A stretch of DNA of 64,000 nucleotides from Puia dinghuensis (GCF_014642875.1 NZ_BMJC01000002.1:434001-498000), one strand, 5' to 3'. Numbered from the stretch's first letter, positions 34,936 to 43,769 are shown. Program-made: numbers and translations. The notes: generated by a model from the letters alone, not told the origin.

Positions 34936-37380
34936 TCACCGGACTGACATTTTGGCCTTAGCCTGGCGCCGCCGCCACAACAGACTCATAACGAAGCCAG
35001 TGATCATAATGATCGTCCCGATCCAAAGAATGTTGATCTGTGGAAATTCCAGCACCTTCAGGGCAATAAAAGGCACCATCTCCGAAGATTCCTTAATACC
35101 CAATTCTATCCGCTGGTCGGTGGTGATCTTGTTAAACCTCAGCGCAAGGTCCTGTGCAAAGACGGTGTCGGTAAGAAAATGCGGCTGGTTATCTTTTATA
35201 AAGATCACTGGCGAGGCCTTATACCGCATGCTGTCCCTGCTGACGACCGTGAGGCTGGCCATCAGCGCCGTATCGTTGGGCGAAAAATGATACTTGTCGT
35301 TATTCGGGTCCTTCACCACCGAGTCGAGGATAATATACCCCTTCGAATAAAAGGCCGTGTCTTTCAGCTTCAATGCCTGAGGCAGGAATTGCGCCGTATC
35401 CTGGTTGTCGTCGGGTGGCAGCGCGCTGATATACGTAAAGATATCCCTGTTCCAGTAATGGAATTTGTCGGGGTTGGGTGAGCCGCCTTCCTGGCCCTTC
35501 GTATTCTTCATCATGTTGGGATAAAGATCGAATTGGTCGGCCGTTTGCTTGTCCTGGAAATGGATATGGAAATACCGGGTCTGGCTGCGCTCGTCAAGCG
35601 AGTCATTACCCAGATAGGTAGCCCAGTATTTATTCATCTCCGTGCGGACACCCTTCACCAGCGTCAGATTTTCCAGCGGATCTTGCTTGGGGTCCGGATT
35701 GGAGAACGTCACCCCGGCAGTATTATAGGAAAGCACCTGTTTGCGTGAAGAAGAGATAAGGATACCCACCAGCATCAGCCCAAAACCGATATGCGCAACC
35801 GAACCGCCGGCCGCCCGCAAATTACCCTTCAACCCTACCCGGATATACTCCGCATTGGCTACCACCGTATAGACCGCGGCAAACAGCGCCAGGTGTATCG
35901 CTGCCAGGAAACCCGCGCCATATTTGTCATAGTGGATACCGCCAAAAATGCTCACCAGGGTGGAGACCACCAGCGCAACGGCAGTCGGCAGCCATAGCTT
36001 CTTCATCAGCACCCCCTTGCCCGTCCCCTTGTATTTCAAGTATTGCGCAAAGGCCGTAAAGATCCCGATCAGGATGGCGATAAAGATCTCGATCCGGTTG
36101 TAGGTAAACAGCGCATCGTCAGTATTCACCTTCTTTTCCCGGACGAGGTTGATCACCGGCAACGAAGTGAAGATGATGATATAGGCCGCAGACAGGAAGA
36201 GGATCAGCGAACCGATGAACATCCAAAACTCCCTGGAATCCGTAGCCTCTTCCTTTACTATATGCGGTATCTGTTTGTATCTGGCTATGAACAACGCATA
36301 GGCCGGCAGAAGAAAGACGAGCACAAAAGAGGCCAACTGCACGTTCATCCCCGAATCCACAAATGCATGCACCGACAGGTCGCCAAGGATGCCGCTCCGC
36401 GTCAGGAAGGTCGAATACAGCACCAGGACGAACTGGGTGATCAAAAAGAAATAGGTCGACCGCAGCGAATGACCCGTAGCGTTATAGATCACCTGGGTAT
36501 GCAACCCCGCCACCATCACCAGCCAGGGCACCAGGGAAGCGTTCTCCACCGGGTCCCAGCCCCAATAGCCGCCGAAACTAAGCGCTTCATACGCCCAGGC
36601 AGATCCCATCATAATACCAGTGCCCAGAACGCAGGCAGAAAAGATCGTCCAGGGCAATGCAGCCCTCGTCCAGCCGCCAAAGTCTCGTTTCCAGAGTCCT
36701 GCAATGGCATAGGCAAACGGCACCACCGTCGACGAGTACCCGAGAAAGAGCACGGGCGGATGGATGACCATCCAATAGTTTTGCAGCAGCGCGTTGAGCC
36801 CCTGACCGTCCTGCATCTGCGGGATGCTGAGATAGTCGGGCTGGCTAAAGATCGGCGCCCTCATCCCGAACTCCGTCTGCCGGACGAGAATAAAAGGGTT
36901 AAGTCCAATCTTGTTGCCAAACAGATAGATACCCATGATCATCGTCGCAATACAGAATTGGGTAAAGCTCATCACCGTCATCACCGGTGATTCCCATTTG
37001 TCCGCCTTGCGAATAAGAATAAGCCCCAGCACGCAGACCCACAGATTCCAAAGCAGGAAGCTGCCTTCTTGCGCCTCCCAGACACAGGCTAAGAGGTATT
37101 GGAATTTCAACGCCTTGCTGGAGTGCTCCCACGCGAAATTGTATTCAAAAAGCCGGGAAGAGACAATATAGAGGATGGTGAACAGGACGGCAAACACTGC
37201 CGCCACATCGATATAAAAAGCGGTGCGGCCCATCCGCCGCCAGCTGTTCTGCTCTTCAGGAAGCTTCGCCTGTGTCGCCTTGAAATAAGCGATGACGGCG
37301 ACAAAGGAAGCTGCAAAAGAAAGAAGGGCAAAGAAATGACCAAGCCGGCCGGGCAAGAGATGTTCGCCGAGGTATTGCAT
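34936..37380 (-). CDS. ccmF: Cytochrome c biogenesis protein CcmF/CcsA family
   Basis: An 814-residue polytopic protein. The haem-handling WWD-type motif GGYWGWDPVENASLVPWL lies near residue 270, with histidines in flanking helices (e.g. VIHPPVLFLGY near 210 and GLHTQVIYNATGH near 295). A large periplasmic domain (about 560-780) precedes a final helix. It is the haem-ligating part of the system I cytochrome c maturation machinery, attaching haem delivered by CcmE to apocytochromes. It starts 10 bp after ccmE on the same strand. ccmA-D, G and H are not in the window. Confidence 0.93.
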   Translation of the reverse strand: MQYLGEHLLPGRLGHFFALLSFAASFVAVIAYFKATQAKLPEEQNSWRRMGRTAFYIDVAAVFAVLFTILYIVSSRLFEYNFAWEHSSKALKFQYLLACVWEAQEGSFLLWNLWVCVLGLILIRKADKWESPVMTVMSFTQFCIATMIMGIYLFGNKIGLNPFILVRQTEFGMRAPIFSQPDYLSIPQMQDGQGLNALLQNYWMVIHPPVLFLGYSSTVVPFAYAIAGLWKRDFGGWTRAALPWTIFSACVLGTGIMMGSAWAYEALSFGGYWGWDPVENASLVPWLVMVAGLHTQVIYNATGHSLRSTYFFLITQFVLVLYSTFLTRSGILGDLSVHAFVDSGMNVQLASFVLVFLLPAYALFIARYKQIPHIVKEEATDSREFWMFIGSLILFLSAAYIIIFTSLPVINLVREKKVNTDDALFTYNRIEIFIAILIGIFTAFAQYLKYKGTGKGVLMKKLWLPTAVALVVSTLVSIFGGIHYDKYGAGFLAAIHLALFAAVYTVVANAEYIRVGLKGNLRAAGGSVAHIGFGLMLVGILISSSRKQVLSYNTAGVTFSNPDPKQDPLENLTLVKGVRTEMNKYWATYLGNDSLDERSQTRYFHIHFQDKQTADQFDLYPNMMKNTKGQEGGSPNPDKFHYWNRDIFTYISALPPDDNQDTAQFLPQALKLKDTAFYSKGYIILDSVVKDPNNDKYHFSPNDTALMASLTVVSRDSMRYKASPVIFIKDNQPHFLTDTVFAQDLALRFNKITTDQRIELGIKESSEMVPFIALKVLEFPQINILWIGTIIMITGFVMSLLWRRRQAKAKMSVR

Positions 37381-37390
37381 GTCGGGGATA

Positions 37391-37804
37391 TTAATTTTGG
37401 CTCAGCGCTTGCTTCGCGTTATTGGGATCGTCCTTGTACTTGGAAGGACATTTCAGCAGGATACCGTCTTTGCGGGTAATCTCAAAGACATCCCCTTCCA
37501 TCTTCCCCTTTAGCGTGATGCGTTCGGCCTTCTCCAGGTCATAGGGTTTCTCGAAATGATAGACCACCTTCGCCGTGTTGCCAAGGGTGTCGCTGATATG
37601 AAAGCTGAGATAGTTGGGGTCCTTTGCCGGATCGTACTCTATCGGTTGGCTCTTGTCGATGTGTGCGATGATCGTGACGTTCTTGCCGCTCTTCTGCCGG
37701 GCGGAGGCGATGGTCTCGAAGGTAGTGAGGCTGCCCATGAAACTGACGAGCACCGCGATCGACGCGGCAATGAGAATCAGTATGATGATGTGTATCTTCT
37801 TCAT
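37391..37804 (-). CDS. ccmE: Cytochrome c maturation haem chaperone CcmE, CxxxY variant
   Basis: A 137-residue protein with an N-terminal membrane anchor (about 4-24) and a beta-barrel OB-fold domain. Classical CcmE binds haem through His in HxxxY near the C-terminus; here the matching position reads CPSKY (Cys119, Tyr123), the cysteine variant known from some archaea and anaerobic bacteria. The segments VTIIAHIDKS and YHFEKPYDLEKAERITLKGKM fit the family core. ATG 37804 was chosen because it opens the Lys-Lys-hydrophobic anchor; an upstream TTG is in frame. It is followed by ccmF. Confidence 0.88.
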   Translation of the reverse strand: MKKIHIIILILIAASIAVLVSFMGSLTTFETIASARQKSGKNVTIIAHIDKSQPIEYDPAKDPNYLSFHISDTLGNTAKVVYHFEKPYDLEKAERITLKGKMEGDVFEITRKDGILLKCPSKYKDDPNNAKQALSQN

Positions 37805-37813
37805 AACAGGGTG

Positions 37814-37821
37814 CAAAGTTA
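37814..37821 (-). promoter_or_regulatory. -7 promoter box of the ccmE-ccmF operon
   Basis: The minus strand reads TAACTTTG, an exact TAnnTTTG match, nine bases before the ccmE ATG. The in-frame TTG of a longer ccmE lies between box and ATG, so the transcript would begin around it. Confidence 0.5.
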
Positions 37822-37852
37822 GGCCAAAAACAGTTCCCCCCTCATAGATTCT

Positions 37853-37942
37853 GGTTATTAGCCGATAGGCTTCCTCCAGCTCTTCCCCATACCTTCCGGC
37901 TATTAACCCATAGGCTTCCTCCGGTCCTTCCCCATACCTTCC
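37853..37942. repeat. Two tandem copies of a 45-bp repeat
   Basis: 37853-37897 and 37898-37942 are adjacent 45-bp units that differ at six positions (39 of 45 identical), sharing ATAGGCTTCCTCC and CTTCCCCATACCTTCC. The units start about 40 bp downstream of the fabF stop and fill the gap to ccmE. The shared pyrimidine-rich motifs continue in a weaker third unit to about 37983. No hairpin or gene explains them. Confidence 0.85.
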
Positions 37943-37983
37943 GGCCCTTGCCTACTGATCCTTCCCTCACCATCTGCCCTTGC

Positions 37984-39225
37984 CTACATCTTTTTGAACA
38001 CGACAATACCGTTGTGGCCTCCAAACCCGAAAGTATTGCTCATCGCCACGCTCACCGGCTGTTTCCGGGCCTCGCCCAGCAGGATATTCAGCCCCGCGGG
38101 AACCGCCGGGTCCAGGTGTTGGGTATTGATCGTTGGTGGAATGATCCCGTCCCGGATACTCATCAGACAGGCTATTGCCTCGATGGCGCCCGCCGCCCCC
38201 AGCAAATGCCCCGTCATGGACTTTGTGGCGCTGATGACAAGTTTGGCCGGCGCTGCCCCGAAAAGCTTTGTCACGGCTAACACCTCGCTGATATCCCCCA
38301 CGGGAGTCGAAGTGGCATGGACATTCAGGTAGTCGACATCGGCTGGTGTGACACCTGCATCTTTCAATGCGTCCTGCATCGCCCGAAAAGCTCCCAGCCC
38401 TTCCGGGTGGGTGGAGGTCATATGATAGGCATCGGCCGTCATCGCCGCCCCGGCCAGCTCGGCATAAATATGCGCGCCCCGGGCCTTGGCATGCTCATAT
38501 TCTTCCAGGATGAGCGCACCTGCTCCCTCCCCCATCACAAAACCATCCCGGTCGATGTCAAAAGGCCGGGAAGCGTGCTGTGGATCGTCGTTGCGCGTCG
38601 ACATCGCCTTCATCGCCGTAAACCCGCCGATCGACGCGGCCGTGATAGGCGCTTCCGAACCACCGGCAACGATCACCTTCGCCTTGCCCAGCCGGATATA
38701 GTTCAGCGCATCCATAAAGGCCGTGTTCGACGTGCTGCAGGCTGAGACAGTCGTATAGTTGATGCCCATAAAGCCATACCGGATGGAGATCATCCCCGAG
38801 GCCATATTCGCGATCAGTTTTGGCACAAAGAAGGGACTAAAACGCGGCGTTCCATCGCCACCCGCATATTCCTTCACCTGCTCTTCAAAGGTCTCCATCC
38901 CTCCCTGGCCCGAACCCCAGATGACCCCCGTGTCGAAAGGGTCCATCCCCTTGAAATCGATACCGCAGTCTTTTATCGCCTGGTCGGCGGCGACAAGAGC
39001 ATACTGCGTAAACAGATCGGTACGCTTCAGCTCACTGCGGTCGAGCAGGCCACTGGGATCGAAATTCCGCACCTCGCAGGCAAACCGCGTCTTGAACTTG
39101 CTGGCGTCAAAATGGGTTATCGGCCCGGCGCCGCTCGCCCCGGCCACCAGCTGTTGCCAAAACGTAACCGGATCATTTCCCAGCGGAGTGATAGCGCCCA
39201 TTCCAGTAACAACTACTCTGTTCAT
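37984..39225 (-). CDS. fabF: Beta-ketoacyl-ACP synthase II (FabF type)
   Basis: A 413-residue thiolase-fold condensing enzyme. The catalytic triad is complete at the classical positions: Cys163 in SACSTSNTAF, His303 in NVHATSTPVGD and His340 in SMTGHLLGAAGA, with Lys335. It elongates acyl-ACP with malonyl-ACP. No acpP or rnc lies nearby, as would be usual for a housekeeping copy, and the active-site context SACSTSN with HAT instead of HGT differs slightly from common FabF, so this may be a second, regulated copy (inferred). It lies 10 bp after a TetR gene and is likely under its control. Confidence 0.92.
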   Translation of the reverse strand: MNRVVVTGMGAITPLGNDPVTFWQQLVAGASGAGPITHFDASKFKTRFACEVRNFDPSGLLDRSELKRTDLFTQYALVAADQAIKDCGIDFKGMDPFDTGVIWGSGQGGMETFEEQVKEYAGGDGTPRFSPFFVPKLIANMASGMISIRYGFMGINYTTVSACSTSNTAFMDALNYIRLGKAKVIVAGGSEAPITAASIGGFTAMKAMSTRNDDPQHASRPFDIDRDGFVMGEGAGALILEEYEHAKARGAHIYAELAGAAMTADAYHMTSTHPEGLGAFRAMQDALKDAGVTPADVDYLNVHATSTPVGDISEVLAVTKLFGAAPAKLVISATKSMTGHLLGAAGAIEAIACLMSIRDGIIPPTINTQHLDPAVPAGLNILLGEARKQPVSVAMSNTFGFGGHNGIVVFKKM

Positions 39226-39235
39226 AATTCTTTAT

Positions 39236-39874
39236 TCAAGTGAAGGAATAATAAATGTGTGTGCCCGGCTCCGGCTTCTCCAGCTGGCGGACACGCCAGT
39301 CCGCCCCCAAATCTTCAAGCATCCGGTCGAGCATCCGCTCGAAAAGCTCCGTCCCCTCGATCCGCGACAGCAATAGCGACGCCAGAAGTGCCGATATCAC
39401 CAGCGCAGCCCTGTCCTCCGCCGATCCCTCAAACCTCAACTTTCCCGCCGTTCGCGCCTCCTCGAGACAGTCCGCCACCCATTCCTGGATAGCCGTGCAT
39501 AGCCGCCGCACCGTCGCCTGCATCTCCTCGTCAAAAGTCGCAAATTCCGGGGTGAGCGCTCCCATCAGGCAAATGGCGTGCGCCCGGGCATTATAATAAA
39601 AGGCCGCAACAAGATGCTTCAGCTGGTCTTCCCCGCCGATAGCCGCAAGCGCATGCCGCCGCCTGAACGAGGTAAGCCTTAGCATTTCCTCCTGCATCAC
39701 CGCCCTTCCAAGGGACGACTTGGTAGGGAAATAATAGTGGATGGCCGCGTTGCGGATATCCATAATGGTGGAGATGTCCGAATAGCTAAAGGCATTAAAA
39801 CCCTTCTTCCGAATCATCGTGTCGGCATGTACAATGATCTCGAGCCGCGTATCTTTCTGCCAATTGTAGCCCAC
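39236..39874 (-). CDS. TetR/AcrR-family repressor
   Basis: 212 residues from GTG 39874. The N-terminal HTH domain reads RLEIIVHADTMIRKKGFNAFSYSDISTIMDI followed, after a short turn, by HYYFPTKSSLGRAVM, the usual TetR helix 2-4 pattern; the C-terminal ligand domain is all-helical. An in-frame TTG at 39895 was rejected as start because it lies inside the -7 promoter box (39893-39900), and ATG 39817 would remove helix 1. The perfect palindrome directly upstream is the likely operator. It is co-transcribed with fabF, suggesting feedback control of that synthase by a fatty acyl or similar ligand (inferred). Confidence 0.88.
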   Translation of the reverse strand: MGYNWQKDTRLEIIVHADTMIRKKGFNAFSYSDISTIMDIRNAAIHYYFPTKSSLGRAVMQEEMLRLTSFRRRHALAAIGGEDQLKHLVAAFYYNARAHAICLMGALTPEFATFDEEMQATVRRLCTAIQEWVADCLEEARTAGKLRFEGSAEDRAALVISALLASLLLSRIEGTELFERMLDRMLEDLGADWRVRQLEKPEPGTHIYYSFT

Positions 39875-39892
39875 CTGTCCTAATTTTCGCGG

Positions 39893-39920
39893 CAAATATA
39901 CTTACTTACTAGTAAGTAAG
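39893..39920 (-). promoter_or_regulatory. TetR operator and promoter of the tetR-fabF operon
   Basis: 39901-39920 is a perfect 20-bp palindrome, CTTACTTACTAGTAAGTAAG. It abuts the exact -7 box TATATTTG (39900 to 39893 on the minus strand) and fills the spacer between -33 and -7. A dimeric repressor bound here would block RNA polymerase, so autoregulation is likely. The rest of the 300-bp gap up to the LytS gene (39921-40171) is C-rich and holds no gene I can support. Confidence 0.8.
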
Positions 39921-40171
39921 GAAAATTTCCGGAAAAAGCACCCCCCCAACCCAGCCGCCCCACGCCTGCTGCTGCCCCGCGTCGGCCCAGCGGAGGCGTC
40001 ACCCGCCCCGCCAGATTCCTCCCTGCTCACACCGGCGCCTGCGGCACCTACTGGGGCCAATGATTGCCCTTCGGGCGGACTCCCTCCGGTCGCCCCTGCC
40101 AAATTCACACCCACCCCCGCCGGATTCACATTGCCCGCTTCCCGCAAACCAAAAACCCTGATCTTCAATCC

Positions 40172-41935
40172 ATGAAAAAAACAGCCCTACTCCTCATCCT
40201 GGCCGCCGTCGCCCTCCGCACCCAAGCCCAAACCCAGGCCCAGGCCCTCGACACCGTCCCGGCACACCTCGACTGGGACAACTACTCCACCTCCTTCCAG
40301 GGCAACGGAAAAGAAGGCGTCCACCCCGTGCTCGTCACCGCCATCCCTTACAATGGCATCTATGGCGGCGCCAGCTATTTCTCCACAACATCCGAAAAGC
40401 TGCACCTCGCAGACAGCTTCTATATCCCGGACGAAAAACGCCCCCGCTACATCGGCGCATCCAACACGATGGACTCGGGCAACGTCTACTTTCTTGCTCC
40501 GGGTATCCACCCCGCTAATGCGGATAAATATGAGTTTCGCATCGTCGTCGATGGCTGGCTGACCTACGTGCCCTGGAGCCCCATCACTCGCTTCACCGAG
40601 CCCAAAATGGAATTGAATGACTTCAAACCCATCTTCGGCTTTCTTGGCGGCTACCAAACCACCTGGGGCCATTCGGTGCTCGCCGAGATCCGCGAGAAAG
40701 CAACAAAGACCATCCAATCCTCCGCAGTCGTCTACTGGACCAACGCCCGCCCCACCCTATCGGGCATCTATACCGCACAAAACCTCAAAAGCTTTGTCGC
40801 CGGCAAACACGAGTATGGGAGCTGGAAGCCAGACTCGGCCATGAACCTTCGTTTGGAGCAGCTCTACCAGGGCAAACTGCAACTGCAACCCGGCGACAAC
40901 ACGCTCATCTTTTTCATCGATGCCGAAGTCTACCAACGGCAGGCCGTCGAATACCAGCTGCTTCGCAATGGCCAGGTCGACAGTGCCTGGAAGCCCAACG
41001 ACTTCGACAACAACATCGTCTTTCTACAAAACCTCCCGCCCGGAAAGTATACCCTGCAGTTGCGGCTTCGCGCCCAGCGGCACAACGTTTCTGCCTATTC
41101 CTTTACTATCCGCCCTGCCTGGTACGAGACCCGGTTGTTCAAATTCCTGCTCGGCGCCATGCTGGTCCTCTCCATCGGCGCCGTCATCCTGGCCTTCATC
41201 TTCCTGCGCCAGCGGCGAAAGACCCGCCGTGAACAGGCCGCCCGCGAAAAGCTAAACCTCGAACTCGGCTACATCCGCTCACAGTTGAACCCACATTTCA
41301 TCTTCAACGCCCTCAACTCCATCCAGGGGCTTGTCAACAAGAAGGAGATCGACACCGCCAACCGCTATCTTTCGGAGTTCGGCAGCCTGCTCCGCGACAG
41401 CCTCGCCGTCAGCGCCGACCACACGGGCAGCCACGACCGTACCCTCAGTGACGGCAGTACCTTCAGTGATGGCAGTACCCTCAGCACCAAACGCACCGGC
41501 GGCGACAACGATCTCACCGATCTGCAGCGGGAGATACGCATCCTCGACAGCTATTGTCACCTCGAACAACTTCGATTTGGTTTCCGCTACACCATCACTA
41601 CTGCACCTGGCCTTCCCGACACCGGCATCCCCGCCTTCCTTCTTCAGCCCATCGTGGAGAATGCAGTCAAACATGGCGTTTCGGGTTTACTACAAGCCGG
41701 CCTCATCCAAATCCACTTCTCCCGGGAAAATGCTAATTTCATCGCACAGGTAACCGACAACGGCAGGGGTTGGGATACCACGGTCGCGACAACGGGTTAT
41801 GGTCTCCGGCTCACAAGTGAAAGGATCCGCCTCCTTAACCAGTTGCTGAAAGATCAACCGATCAACATGACCATCACTTCCAGCCCCGGCGCCGGCGCAA
41901 CCGTACGCTTTCAATTCACTAACTGGTGGACATGA
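40172..41935 (+). CDS. LytS/YehU-type sensor histidine kinase with periplasmic beta domain
   Basis: A 587-residue protein. A signal peptide (1-20, then Gln/Ala-rich repeats TQAQTQAQA) precedes a periplasmic region (about 30-325) ending in a Y_Y_Y-like beta sandwich (LPPGKYTLQLRLRAQ), one membrane helix (about 333-353), a coiled linker and a His-kinase domain with QLNPHFIFNALNSIQG (His375). The HATPase N box is LLQPIVENAVKHG. Between the two kinase parts lies a Ser/Thr/Gly-rich linker with an 18-bp tandem repeat (41441-41476). The gene overlaps its response regulator by ATGA. The start ATG 40172 opens the signal peptide. Confidence 0.9.
   Translation: MKKTALLLILAAVALRTQAQTQAQALDTVPAHLDWDNYSTSFQGNGKEGVHPVLVTAIPYNGIYGGASYFSTTSEKLHLADSFYIPDEKRPRYIGASNTMDSGNVYFLAPGIHPANADKYEFRIVVDGWLTYVPWSPITRFTEPKMELNDFKPIFGFLGGYQTTWGHSVLAEIREKATKTIQSSAVVYWTNARPTLSGIYTAQNLKSFVAGKHEYGSWKPDSAMNLRLEQLYQGKLQLQPGDNTLIFFIDAEVYQRQAVEYQLLRNGQVDSAWKPNDFDNNIVFLQNLPPGKYTLQLRLRAQRHNVSAYSFTIRPAWYETRLFKFLLGAMLVLSIGAVILAFIFLRQRRKTRREQAAREKLNLELGYIRSQLNPHFIFNALNSIQGLVNKKEIDTANRYLSEFGSLLRDSLAVSADHTGSHDRTLSDGSTFSDGSTLSTKRTGGDNDLTDLQREIRILDSYCHLEQLRFGFRYTITTAPGLPDTGIPAFLLQPIVENAVKHGVSGLLQAGLIQIHFSRENANFIAQVTDNGRGWDTTVATTGYGLRLTSERIRLLNQLLKDQPINMTITSSPGAGATVRFQFTNWWT
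41441..41476 (+). repeat. 18-bp tandem repeat inside the LytS-type kinase gene
   Basis: ACCCTCAGTGACGGCAGT (41441-41458) and ACCTTCAGTGATGGCAGT (41459-41476) are in-frame direct repeats encoding T-L-S-D-G-S and T-F-S-D-G-S, with a further ACCCTCAG start after them. They lie in the linker before the HATPase domain and could vary in number by slippage. Confidence 0.85.
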
Positions 41936-42684
41936 ACATAACCGCAGTGCTCATCGACGACGAAGCACCCAACCTCGCCAACCTGGCCCGGCTGCTGGCC
42001 CAATACTGCCCTGACGTGGAGATCCTCGGGACTGCCCTTGATGCAGCAGAAGGAAAAGAGCTCATCGTCACCCGGCAGCCAAATCTCGTCTTCCTCGATA
42101 TCCAGATGCCCGGCGCCAGCGGTCTCGATCTGTTACAGCAACTACCCCGCCACGACTTCCAGCTCATCTTCGTCACCGCCTATGATCACTACGGCATCCA
42201 GGCGGTGAAATTCGCGGCGGTGGACTATCTGCTAAAGCCGATAGATGTCACCGAACTGCAGGAAGCCGTCCGCAAAGCAACCCTTCGCCACAACGAAAAG
42301 CAGCAGAACAGCCGGCTCGAAAATCTTTTGCACCTGCTGCAACGCCAGCCCTTCAAGGACGAACACCGCATCGCCCTCACCACCCTGAAAGAAACCCGCT
42401 TTCTCTACACCCGGCAGATCATCCGCTGTGAATCCGACAACAACTACTGCTATTTCTATTTGGACAACGGCGAGAAATTATTGGTTTCCAAACCGATGTA
42501 TGAATACGAACCGCTCTTGAAAGACTACGGTTTCATCCGCTGTCATCAATCCCATCTCGTCAACAAACGCTTCGTCCGCAGTTGGGTCCGCGAAGATGGC
42601 GGCTTCCTGCTCCTTGACAACGGCGCTACCGTACCCGTCTCCCGCAGCAAAAAGGAAGCTGTACTGCTGGCGCTGGGATTTTAA
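41932..42684 (+). CDS. LytTR-family response regulator
   Basis: A 250-residue protein. Receiver domain 1-120 has the acidic pocket IDDE and phospho-acceptor Asp56 in FLDIQMPG, a Thr in FVTAYDHYG and Lys in LLKPIDV. The LytTR DNA-binding domain (about 145-250) has IIRCESDNNYCYFYLDNG and FIRCHQSHLVNKRFV. It is the partner of the overlapping LytS-type kinase (ATGA, translationally coupled); targets are unknown. ATG 41932 is preferred over an in-frame GTG two codons earlier. Confidence 0.95.
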   Translation: MNITAVLIDDEAPNLANLARLLAQYCPDVEILGTALDAAEGKELIVTRQPNLVFLDIQMPGASGLDLLQQLPRHDFQLIFVTAYDHYGIQAVKFAAVDYLLKPIDVTELQEAVRKATLRHNEKQQNSRLENLLHLLQRQPFKDEHRIALTTLKETRFLYTRQIIRCESDNNYCYFYLDNGEKLLVSKPMYEYEPLLKDYGFIRCHQSHLVNKRFVRSWVREDGGFLLLDNGATVPVSRSKKEAVLLALGF

Positions 42685-42701
42685 CTAACTTGCGCCCTGC
42701 C

Positions 42702-43745
42702 ATGACTGATCTATCGCAATTCGATTCCAACGGTCCAAGCAACCCCAGGAATAATATCTTTGGCTTACCCTTCCCGGAAGAAGATGCCCGCCTCGTTATC
42801 CTCCCCGTCCCCTGGGAAGTCACGGTGAGCTATGGCGCGGGCACCTCCAGGGCCTGCGAACACGTCTTCCGCGCCAGCATGCAGGTCGACCTCTTCGACG
42901 CCGAGACCGGCGACGCCTGGCGGCAGGGCGTCTATATGCGACAACCCGACAAGAAGGTCCTCATGAAGAGTGACTATCTCCGCAAAGAAGCCGAACTCTA
43001 TATCAACTATACCTCGAAGGACGAAGCCATCGAAAAGAACAGCTTCATGTGCAAGTCGCTAAAGGAAATAAATGAAGGCAGCGCCCATCTCAACAAATGG
43101 GTCTACGAACAAACAAAACAACTGCTCGATCAAGGCAAACTCGTCGGACTCCTCGGCGGCGACCATAGTACTCCCCTGGGCTATTTCAAAGCCATCGCCG
43201 AAAAACACGGCGACTTCGGCATCCTCCAGATCGACGCCCACTGCGATCTGCGCAAGTCCTACGAAGATTTTGTATACTCCCACGCCAGCGTGATGTACAA
43301 TGCCTTACAGGAAATACCTCAACTAAAAAGGCTGGTGCAGGCAGGAGTCCGCGACTACTCCCTCGACGAATGGGAATTTATTCAAAACAGCGACTATAAG
43401 GTCATCACTTATTTCGATCGGGACATCAAAGAACGCGGCTATGAAGGTCAGACCTGGAAACATATCGCGGAAGAGATCGTGAGCCATCTGCCGGAGAAGG
43501 TCTACCTCAGCCTGGACATCGACGGCCTCGACCCCAAGCTCTGCCCCCACACCGGTACACCCGTACAAGGCGGTTTCGAGGCCGAACAAGTGTTCTATCT
43601 TATCCGCAAGATCATCCAGAGCGGCCGTCAGTTCATCGGCTTCGATCTGGTGGAGATCGGCGTGGGTGACACCGAATGGGACGCCAATGTCGGCGCCCGC
43701 ATCTTGTGGAAATTGAGTAATTTGCTGGTGGCGAGCAATTCATAA
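42702..43745 (+). CDS. Ureohydrolase (arginase/agmatinase/formimidoylglutamase family)
   Basis: A 347-residue protein with the three metal-binding blocks of the family: GGDHSTPLGY (His), ILQIDAHCDLR (Asp-His-Asp) and YLSLDIDGLDPKLCPHTGTP (Asp-x-Asp). It hydrolyses guanidino compounds to urea or formamide; Bacteroidota members of this length are usually called agmatinase family, but specificity cannot be fixed from the sequence. It starts 17 bp after the LytTR regulator gene stop and has no polyamine gene as neighbour. ATG 42702 is preferred to an in-frame TTG 12 bases upstream. Confidence 0.88.
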   Translation: MTDLSQFDSNGPSNPRNNIFGLPFPEEDARLVILPVPWEVTVSYGAGTSRACEHVFRASMQVDLFDAETGDAWRQGVYMRQPDKKVLMKSDYLRKEAELYINYTSKDEAIEKNSFMCKSLKEINEGSAHLNKWVYEQTKQLLDQGKLVGLLGGDHSTPLGYFKAIAEKHGDFGILQIDAHCDLRKSYEDFVYSHASVMYNALQEIPQLKRLVQAGVRDYSLDEWEFIQNSDYKVITYFDRDIKERGYEGQTWKHIAEEIVSHLPEKVYLSLDIDGLDPKLCPHTGTPVQGGFEAEQVFYLIRKIIQSGRQFIGFDLVEIGVGDTEWDANVGARILWKLSNLLVASNS

Positions 43746-43769
43746 CTACTGCCTCTTCTTTTTCTTATT

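Noticed and set aside
37842-38024. 60-codon frame that includes the 45-bp repeats on the minus strand
   Set aside because: It overlaps the end of fabF in another frame and has no family or start signal. It is likely a product of the repeat composition.
39817-39817. ATG 39817 as start of the TetR gene
   Set aside because: It would cut off the first helix of the DNA-binding domain.
39902-40168. 88-codon Gly/Ala-rich frame upstream of the LytS-type kinase
   Set aside because: It starts within the TetR operator region from the opposite gene end and encodes low-complexity sequence; the C-rich intergenic DNA explains the open frame.
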